Origin: an uncultured Opitutia bacterium
GTDB taxonomy: Bacteria > Verrucomicrobiota > Verrucomicrobiia > Opitutales > UBA953
Direction: 5' to 3'
Assembly (NCBI GenBank): GCA_937874455.1
Contig: CALNBE010000231.1
Span: 1 to 18,161 of the forward strand
Length of the DNA: 18,161 nucleotides
The notes beneath the pieces are model-generated. The model worked only from the letters and a program-made list of their open reading frames with translations, did not search any database and was not told where the DNA came from. This document shows, piece after piece, positions 13,003-18,161 of this stretch (the first letter of the stretch is position 1; every line of letters starts with the position of its first letter). Made by a program: the position numbers and the translations under genes.

Positions 13003-15297
13003 TTAGCCTTCGCTCGAATCGCTAGGCGCATCACTCCGCTCTTCCCGGCGGTCTTCGCGACGCGGACGGTCACCGCGGTCGCCCCGGCGGGGACGATCCC
13101 CATAGTCACGGCGCGGACGGTCACCGCGGTCGCGACCGCCTTCTTCGCGCGGCTTCGGCTCGTAAGGCCGGCCTTCCTTTTCGGCAATGGCGGCGCGGCG
13201 CGACAGGCGCACCCGGCCCTTGTCGTCGATGCCCACGCACTTGACGATGATCTCGTCGCCCAGTTTGCAGACATCCTCGACCTTGTTGACGCGGAAGTCC
13301 GCCAGCTCGGAAACGTGCACCAAGCCTTCCTGACCGGGCAGACATTCCACAAAGCAGCCGAATTCCTTGATCGAGCGGACGATGCCCTTGTAGGTCTTTC
13401 CAGCTTCGATTTGCGCGGTGATAATGTTCACCTCGTGGATCGCGCGTTGCAGCGACTCGGCGCTGGTGGCGAACACGATCAGGCGGCCCGAGTTGTCCTC
13501 GTTGATGTCGATTTGCGCGCCGGAAAACTCGGTGATGCGCTTAATGTTCTTGCCGCCTGGCCCGATGAGCGCGCCGATCTTGTCCGGCGGGATCTGCATC
13601 TGGTGAATGCGCGGGGCGCAATCTTTGGTGCCGGTGTTCGGCTCGCTCTTGGTGGCAAGCATGATCTCCAGAATCTTGTCGCGGGCCACACGATTTTGCG
13701 CGATGGCTTCCTTGGCAATTTCAATCGGCAAGCCGTGGATCTTCAGGTCAAGCTGGAAGCCGGTGATCCCCTCCTTGGTGCCGCAGATTTTGAAGTCCAT
13801 GTCGCCAAAATGGTCTTCCGCACCGATGATGTCGGTGAGCACCACGTGGCGCTGGATCACGCCGTCCTTGTCCTCAGTCACCAGCCCGCAGGAAATTCCC
13901 GCGACCGGGGCGGAAATCGGCACCCCCGCGTCCATCAGCGCCAGCGTTCCGCCGCACACCGAGGCCATCGAGGTCGAGCCGTTCGACTCCATGATTTCCG
14001 AACTGAGACGGATCGAGTAAGGAAACACGTCCTCCGGCGGCAGCACTGGGAGCAGCGAACGTTCCGCCAGCGCGCCGTGGCCGATTTCGCGGCGGCCGGG
14101 GCCGGTGAAGCGGCCACACTCGCCAACCGAGAACGGCGGGAAGTTGTAGTGAAGAATGAAGGATTTCGACTTCGGTCCGCCAGTCAGTCCGTCCAGTTCC
14201 TGCACGTCTTTCGAGGTGCCGAGCGTGGCGATGACCAAACCCTGGGTTTCGCCGCGCTGGAAGAGCGCTGCGCCGTGCACGCGGGGCAGCACGTCCACCG
14301 CACAGGAAATCGGGCGCAGATCCTTGGCCGTGCGGCCGTCGGCGCGCTTGCCTTCATTGAGAATGGTCTGCCGGTAAACGACCTCCTGCAGTTTTTCAAA
14401 AGCGATGTTGATGTGCCGCGGATCGAAATTTCCTTCGCCCAACTTGGCGGTGACCACTTCCAGCGCCTCGGCCTTGACCGCGCTGACCGCGTTGCCGCGA
14501 TCCTGCTTCTTTTCCTGGTAAACCGCCTTGGCCAACTTGCCGTCGGCTTCCGCGACTTCGCGGCAGATTTCCAAAACCTTCGGCTCGCACACCACCAGCG
14601 CATATTCGCGCTTGGTCTTGCCGTATTGCTTCGCCAGTTCGCGCTGCGCGGCGATGATCGGCTGAATGGCTTGGTGGGCAAATTCCAGCGCCTGCACAAA
14701 ACGGTCGTCCGAAATCTGGTCCGCGCTGCCTTCGATCATCATCATGTCGCGCTCGTTGCCGACGTAGATCAGGTCGAGGGTGGTTTCCTGCATCTGCTCG
14801 TTGGTCGGATTGGCGACAAACTCGCCGTTTATCTCGCCGACGCGCACACAGCCAATCGGGCCGTTCCACGGGATGTCAGAGCAAAGCAAAGCCGCAGAGG
14901 CACCGTTCACCATCAGGATGTCGGACTCGTGAACCTTGTCGGTCGAAAGCAGCAGGCCGATCACCTGCACCTCATTGAGGAAGCCTTCCGGGAAAAGTGG
15001 ACGCAACGGGCGGTCGCACAGACGCGAGGTGAGGATTTCCTTCTCCGAGGGTTTTCCTTCGCGCTTGAAGTAGCCGCCGGGAAAACGACCGGCCGCGGCA
15101 AACTTCTCGCGGTAATCGACGGTGAGCGGGAAAAAGTCCTGATCGGGAGAGCGCAGGCCTTCCGCTGCGGTGGCGCTGACAAAAACGGTGGTTTCACCGC
15201 TGGTGATGGTGACGGCGCCGTTGGCTTGACGGGCGATGGAGCCGGTGCCGATGGTAATGCCGAGTCCTTCGACTGTTACTGAGTATTCTTGTTTCAT
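13003..15297 (-). CDS. pnp: Polyribonucleotide nucleotidyltransferase (PNPase)
   Basis: The 764-residue protein has the complete PNPase layout. The first RNase PH domain (from about residue 10) includes FFPLTVDYREKFAAAGRFPGG; an all-helical linker follows. The second RNase PH domain has FTGPGRREIGHGALAERSL, SIRLSSEIMESNGS and DMDFKICGTKEG followed by FQLDLKIHG with catalytic acidic residues. Then come a KH domain near residues 566-625 (IPPDKIGALIGPGGKNIKRI) and an S1 domain near 630-700 (GIVRSIKEFGCFVECLPGQE). PNPase degrades RNA phosphorolytically from the 3' end and can add nucleotides. The last about 50 residues, beyond the usual end, are an Arg/Asp/Gly-rich disordered tail with near-repeats of RGDRPRR, encoded by repeated DNA. 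It lies downstream of rpsO on the same strand, the conserved rpsO-pnp order. A hairpin in the leader may mediate autoregulation. No Shine-Dalgarno sequence is visible. Confidence 0.97.
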   Translation of the reverse strand: MKQEYSVTVEGLGITIGTGSIARQANGAVTITSGETTVFVSATAAEGLRSPDQDFFPLTVDYREKFAAAGRFPGGYFKREGKPSEKEILTSRLCDRPLRPLFPEGFLNEVQVIGLLLSTDKVHESDILMVNGASAALLCSDIPWNGPIGCVRVGEINGEFVANPTNEQMQETTLDLIYVGNERDMMMIEGSADQISDDRFVQALEFAHQAIQPIIAAQRELAKQYGKTKREYALVVCEPKVLEICREVAEADGKLAKAVYQEKKQDRGNAVSAVKAEALEVVTAKLGEGNFDPRHINIAFEKLQEVVYRQTILNEGKRADGRTAKDLRPISCAVDVLPRVHGAALFQRGETQGLVIATLGTSKDVQELDGLTGGPKSKSFILHYNFPPFSVGECGRFTGPGRREIGHGALAERSLLPVLPPEDVFPYSIRLSSEIMESNGSTSMASVCGGTLALMDAGVPISAPVAGISCGLVTEDKDGVIQRHVVLTDIIGAEDHFGDMDFKICGTKEGITGFQLDLKIHGLPIEIAKEAIAQNRVARDKILEIMLATKSEPNTGTKDCAPRIHQMQIPPDKIGALIGPGGKNIKRITEFSGAQIDINEDNSGRLIVFATSAESLQRAIHEVNIITAQIEAGKTYKGIVRSIKEFGCFVECLPGQEGLVHVSELADFRVNKVEDVCKLGDEIIVKCVGIDDKGRVRLSRRAAIAEKEGRPYEPKPREEGGRDRGDRPRRDYGDRPRRGDRGDRPRREDRREERSDAPSDSSEG
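13061..13133 (-). repeat. Direct 22-base repeats encoding the PNPase tail
   Basis: Two identical 22-base copies (13061-13082 and 13112-13133) flank a related GC-rich stretch. They encode RGDRPRR-like units of the tail. They probably arise from, and allow, expansion or contraction of the tail. Confidence 0.8.
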
Positions 15298-15307
15298 TTT
15301 ATTGGGG

Positions 15308-15323
15308 CGGCGGGTTTCCGCCG
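15308..15323 (-). promoter_or_regulatory. Hairpin just upstream of the pnp start codon
   Basis: In the mRNA, CGGCGG pairs with CCGCCG around an AAAC loop (6 GC pairs). It ends 10 bases before the pnp ATG, where a ribosome must bind. It could limit translation initiation or take part in PNPase autocontrol, as the pnp leader does in E. coli; this is inference from position. Confidence 0.5.
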
Positions 15324-15409
15324 GATTGGGCGAGATTGCCCGTGTTGTTGTTTGTTTTCTGTGAGAAAAATTCGGGAGACTGCGCCGGTACGCTAATCGG
15401 GGAAAAAGC

Positions 15410-15442
15410 GAATGCCTGACCCAGTATTCAGGTCAGGCATTC
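15410..15442 (-). terminator. Hairpin between rpsO and pnp, possible attenuator or processing site
   Basis: An 11-bp perfect stem, GAATGCCTGAC with GTCAGGCATTC, has an 11-base loop. On the minus strand it is followed, after two bases (GC), by TTTTTCC. It could be a partial terminator after rpsO or an RNase III processing stem as in the E. coli rpsO-pnp spacer. The remainder of the 219-base spacer (15298-15516) shows no gene. Confidence 0.6.
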
Positions 15443-15516
15443 AAAGAAAACTCATGCTTCGCTCCCCGCATTCTTGCAGCACACCGATAGTGGAAACATG
15501 AGCGCTCTCTCTCGCT

Positions 15517-15777
15517 TTACCGACGAAGATTCAGCTTCTGAATGATTTCGGTGTATTTTTCCAAATTATTGTCCTTGAGGTAATTCAAGAGTTTACGGCG
15601 ACGGTTGGTCATGTGGATCAGACCACGGCGCGAGTGAAAGTCCTTGCGATTGCTCCGCAAGTGCTCGGTCAGGTGGGCGATGCGGGCCGAGAGAATGGCG
15701 ATCTGCACTTCGGAAGAACCGGTGTCTTTCTCGCTCAATTGGAACTGCTTGATGATTTCAGACTTGTTGATGGACAT
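15517..15777 (-). CDS. rpsO: 30S ribosomal protein S15
   Basis: The 86-residue protein is typical S15: MSINKSEIIKQFQLSEKDTG, SSEVQIAILSARIAHLTEHL, then HSRRGLIHMTNRRRKLLNYL and ending in IIQKLNLRR. S15 binds the 16S rRNA three-way junction of helices 20-22 early in assembly of the 30S subunit. The ATG at 15777 gives normal family length; upstream in-frame ATGs (15795, 15825) add non-conserved residues. No Shine-Dalgarno sequence is present; the upstream sequence is A-rich (CCAAAAAGTT). The 188-base leader between ybeY and rpsO contains adjacent hairpins that could be the S15 autoregulatory target. pnp follows on the same strand. Confidence 0.97.
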   Translation of the reverse strand: MSINKSEIIKQFQLSEKDTGSSEVQIAILSARIAHLTEHLRSNRKDFHSRRGLIHMTNRRRKLLNYLKDNNLEKYTEIIQKLNLRR

Positions 15778-15803
15778 AACTTTTTGGCTTTGCATGACTT
15801 TTA

Positions 15804-15873
15804 GGTTTCCCACTTGGAAAACCATCCTTCCAGCACGTCACCAAAAGGACCGTTTGAACCTGAAATTTTCAGG
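15804..15873 (-). promoter_or_regulatory. Candidate structured rpsO leader (possible S15 autoregulatory element)
   Basis: Three short stems lie in a row in the minus-strand leader: CCTGAA with TTCAGG (15859-15873), GTCCTT with AAGGAT (15824-15850, one G-U pair), and GGTTTTCC with GGGAAACC around an AAGT loop (15804-15823), the last two directly abutting. S15 represses its own mRNA in several bacteria through structured leaders. The position fits, but the fold here is by eye only. Confidence 0.4.
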
Positions 15874-15965
15874 GAAATCACGGCAAGGCGGGGCGACCCG
15901 GCTCGCTAACGTAGGAGCGGGAAACTGGGAAATGCCCGACGGCCTGCAAGTCTTTTTTCAAGAAA

Positions 15966-16475
15966 TCAGCAGACTGATCCGGATTTTCCTTCGGGTGATT
16001 TCCCACCCCATTCCGGCACAAACCCTCTTTCCCGCAAATAGGCCAGCGTTTCCTGCTCGGCCACCCGCATCGCCGCCCGGGGCGCGTCGCTCAAATCATC
16101 ATGCCCGGCCAAATGCAGCCAGCCATGCACCAAATAGAGCAAAATTTCCTCCGCGACCAAGGTGCCGTGCTTCGGGGCCTCGCGTTCCGCTTGCGGGATG
16201 CAGACGCATATTTCCCCCGCGAAACTCTCATCCCCGTCCTCGCCGGGGAAAGTAATCACGTCCGTCGGCGTTGGGTCGTCGAGAAAATCCGCGTGCAACT
16301 GGATCATTTCCTCATCGTCAAAAAATGCGATTGAGAGTTCCCCCGGCGGAATCCGCCAAGCGTCAAAAGCGTCGAGCAGGCGGAACAAGCGCCGCACCGG
16401 AGCCGCCGTGACACGCATCCGAGCGCTCCGGTTGCCCACCTCAACCGATCTTGTGCTGGGTTTGCTTCGGGGCAT
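15966..16475 (-). CDS. ybeY: Endoribonuclease YbeY (rRNA maturation)
   Basis: The 169-residue protein has the family pattern: VEVGNRSARMRV near the start, LSIAFFDDEEMIQLHADFLDDPTPTDVITFP, GEICVCIPQAEREA, and the signature HGWLHLAGHDDLSD. YbeY is a metal-dependent RNase for 16S rRNA 3'-end maturation and ribosome quality control. The normal metal motif is H-x3-H-x5-H; here the third position is Asp (HGWLHLAGHDD) and the residue before DD is His, so the zinc site is atypical. The ATG at 16475 is preferred: it keeps the conserved N-terminus and is preceded by GGAGAA at good spacing, one of the few Shine-Dalgarno-like sequences here. It overlaps the end of pgpH by 35 bases, suggesting translational coupling. 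The pgpH-ybeY order is also found in Firmicutes. Confidence 0.92.
   Translation of the reverse strand: MPRSKPSTRSVEVGNRSARMRVTAAPVRRLFRLLDAFDAWRIPPGELSIAFFDDEEMIQLHADFLDDPTPTDVITFPGEDGDESFAGEICVCIPQAEREAPKHGTLVAEEILLYLVHGWLHLAGHDDLSDAPRAAMRVAEQETLAYLRERGFVPEWGGKSPEGKSGSVC
16142..16155 (+). repeat. AAATTTCCTCCGCG motif, copy 6 (antisense within ybeY)
   Basis: This exact 14-base copy is on the plus strand although the gene here is on the minus strand. It shows that motif orientation follows the DNA strand, not the gene direction. Confidence 0.75.
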
Positions 16476-18161
16476 TTTTGTTCTCCGACGTAATTTCCGG
16501 GTATTCCACACGGTGGTGCAGCATGTTTACCAGGGAAAATTTCAAACTCGCCTTCACCCGCTGCACTTCCCGGAAGGTGAGCGGAGACAAATCCAGTTGG
16601 CCGTCGGCAATCCGGTCAAACACCAGCCGTCCCACCAATTCCTCAATGGCTTGCGGGGTGACTTTCTTCAAGGAGCGCGATGCCGCCTCAACGCTGTCCG
16701 CCAACAACACAATTGCCGCCTCCTTGCTCCGCGGGCGGGGGCCATCGTAGCGGAACAAATTCTCGTCCACGCCCCGCTCGTCCATTTGCGCCGGCACCTG
16801 CTCGCCGCCGGTACGCACCGCAGTATCGTCGCCGTTCGAATGCGCCTTTTCCTCCAAGCGCTGCTTGGCCTTGTGGTAAAAAAATTGAATCAGGCCCGTG
16901 CCATGGTGCTGCTCGATGATGTCGATGATCACCCGGGGCAGCTTGTATTCCTTCGCGATTTCCACGCCCTCGCGCACATGGCTCTTGATCACCAGCGCGC
17001 TCATCGACGGGCTGATGTCCGCGTGCGGATTGATGCCGGCGAGCTGATTTTCCACAAAATATTCCGGTTTGACCATTTTCCCGATGTCATGAAACAGCGC
17101 CGCGCACCGGCACAGCAAGGCGTTTGCGCCAATTTGCGCCGCCGCCCGTTCCGCCAGATTGGCCACCATCACGCTGTGGTGGAAAGTCCCCGGCGCGATG
17201 AACTGCAGCTTGCTCAGCAACGGGTGATTGTAGTCCGTCAGCTCCAACAGGGTGATGTCGGTGGTGATTTTGAAAACATTCTCCAGCAACGGCAGCAAGC
17301 CCACCGCAAAAATCCCCGTCAGCAAGCCGCTCAGCAAACAGGCAGCGGTCTGAGAAAGCGCCACCGGCCAAGGCACGCCACTGTAAACACAAATGCAAAA
17401 TACCGGCACTGCCACCGCCAGCCCGGCGAAAAATCCCGCCCGCACCACCGCGTTGCGATTCCGCACACCCATGCTGAAATAAATCCCCACCAGGCAGGAG
17501 AAGAAGGAAATGCTCAGCACATCAATGTTTCGCCCCAACATCATCGCGCTGAAGGAACTCACCACCAGCGCCGCCAGCACCGCAAGATATGGACCGGTCA
17601 GCATCGTCACCAAAATCGCAGCAAATGCCGGGGGGGCGACCCAGAACAGCAACTCCCGTCCGCCAAAAAACTCCAGCACGCCTGCCGTCTCGCCCATCTC
17701 CAGCACGCCCCGGATCAACAGCAAATTCAGCAGCACCAGCAAGGCCAGCAAGCTCACATTCCGCCGTTTGCGCGGGGTAGCGGGAATCGCGATGCGCGCG
17801 TACAAACCAACAAGGAAAACCACCCCCAGCGCAAACAGCATATTCTCCCACAAAGCCTGCGTCAGGCCGTATTTATTATGCTCGCGGTGCAGCAACTCCT
17901 TCCGGTAAGCGCTCCAGCGTTCCAAAACTTCGGGAGTCACTCGCATGCCGGGTTCCAGCAGCGCGTCACCCGCCTGTACTTTAACCAACGCATCGCCCAG
18001 TTGCGCCAGCGCTTCCTGCTGCCGTGCCTCGGTCGCTCGCAAATCAATGCGCAAATTGGGCGTCAGCCCGGCGCGAAAAATGTCAAACAAAGCATCACTC
18101 AAATGATTGCGCCCCTCCCGCAACCCCAGCTCCCGCGACACCACCGAATCCAGATTGTCGC
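16441..18161 (-). CDS. pgpH: 7TM-HD phosphohydrolase, PgpH-type c-di-AMP phosphodiesterase, 5' end beyond the window
   Basis: The frame runs off the right edge, and 573 residues to the stop are visible. The order is: the end of an extracytoplasmic 7TMR-HDED domain (LEPGMRVTPEVLERWSAYRK), a membrane domain of about seven helices from LWENMLFALGVVFLVGL to GLLTGIFAVGLLPLLEN, and a cytoplasmic HD domain. The HD domain shows LELTDYNHPLLSKL, APGTFHHSVMVANLAERAA, FHDIGKMVKPEYFVENQ, SALVIKSHVREGVEIAKEYKLP and EQHHGTGLIQFFYHKA. In PgpH these His/Asp residues bind two metals and hydrolyse cyclic di-AMP, the osmotic and cell-wall second messenger. A GTG at 18144 is in frame, but the N-terminal domain is too short from there, so the real start is outside. 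A polar insertion with a stretch of Gly and Asp (about 16790-16860) lies near the end of the HD domain. It overlaps ybeY downstream. Confidence 0.93.
   Translation of the reverse strand, partial: DNLDSVVSRELGLREGRNHLSDALFDIFRAGLTPNLRIDLRATEARQQEALAQLGDALVKVQAGDALLEPGMRVTPEVLERWSAYRKELLHREHNKYGLTQALWENMLFALGVVFLVGLYARIAIPATPRKRRNVSLLALLVLLNLLLIRGVLEMGETAGVLEFFGGRELLFWVAPPAFAAILVTMLTGPYLAVLAALVVSSFSAMMLGRNIDVLSISFFSCLVGIYFSMGVRNRNAVVRAGFFAGLAVAVPVFCICVYSGVPWPVALSQTAACLLSGLLTGIFAVGLLPLLENVFKITTDITLLELTDYNHPLLSKLQFIAPGTFHHSVMVANLAERAAAQIGANALLCRCAALFHDIGKMVKPEYFVENQLAGINPHADISPSMSALVIKSHVREGVEIAKEYKLPRVIIDIIEQHHGTGLIQFFYHKAKQRLEEKAHSNGDDTAVRTGGEQVPAQMDERGVDENLFRYDGPRPRSKEAAIVLLADSVEAASRSLKKVTPQAIEELVGRLVFDRIADGQLDLSPLTFREVQRVKASLKFSLVNMLHHRVEYPEITSENKNAPKQTQHKIG

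Noticed and set aside
13061..13133. Possible CRISPR or mobile repeat
   Set aside because: The repeats are in frame within the PNPase tail and encode a low-complexity peptide; there are no spacers or array structure.
13315..15282. 655-codon open frame opposite pnp
   Set aside because: Antisense shadow of a highly conserved gene; the protein has no recognisable features.

Overview
The window looks like chromosomal DNA from a moderately high-GC, Gram-negative-type bacterium, most likely of the Verrucomicrobiota/PVC group. That placement is an inference. It rests on two envelope proteins built from W-x3-DP-x-AA solenoid repeats, an LpxR-type outer-membrane protein, a PgpH-ybeY pair beside rpsO-pnp, and pyrimidine-rich leaders that mostly lack Shine-Dalgarno sequences. 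No rRNA, tRNA, CRISPR array, insertion sequence or phage gene was seen.

Left part (1-4378, plus strand). The 3' end of an AT-richer gene for an HExxH metallopeptidase-like protein is closed by a strong terminator. Two exported tandem-repeat solenoid proteins follow, then xseB (exonuclease VII small subunit), a secreted endonuclease/exonuclease/phosphatase-fold protein and a small lipoprotein. A bidirectional terminator separates these from a convergent lipoprotein cyclophilin.

Middle (5125-12977, plus strand). thiS, thiE and thiG encode part of thiamine thiazole synthesis and coupling. A sodium/solute symporter with an enlarged loop follows, with a small two-helix Cys-tailed protein beside it and a terminator after it. 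Next come a Nudix hydrolase, TcdA (ct6A tRNA modification), a frameshifted inositol-phosphatase-family gene, a 69-residue membrane protein and an LpxR-like outer-membrane lipid A deacylase. A bidirectional terminator closes the block.

Right part (13003-18161, minus strand, read right to left). The order is pgpH (7TM-HD c-di-AMP phosphodiesterase, cut by the window edge), ybeY overlapping it, rpsO, then pnp. This is an RNA-metabolism and ribosome-maturation cluster. Several hairpins in the rpsO and pnp leaders could be autoregulatory.

The most unusual signal is a short motif, AAATTTCCTCCGC. It occurs six times exactly, always on the plus strand, inside and between genes and regardless of gene direction. 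Its 10-base core TTTCCTCCGC occurs eleven times on plus and once on minus. No clearly new multi-gene defence or biosynthetic system is visible; most genes are housekeeping or envelope genes.
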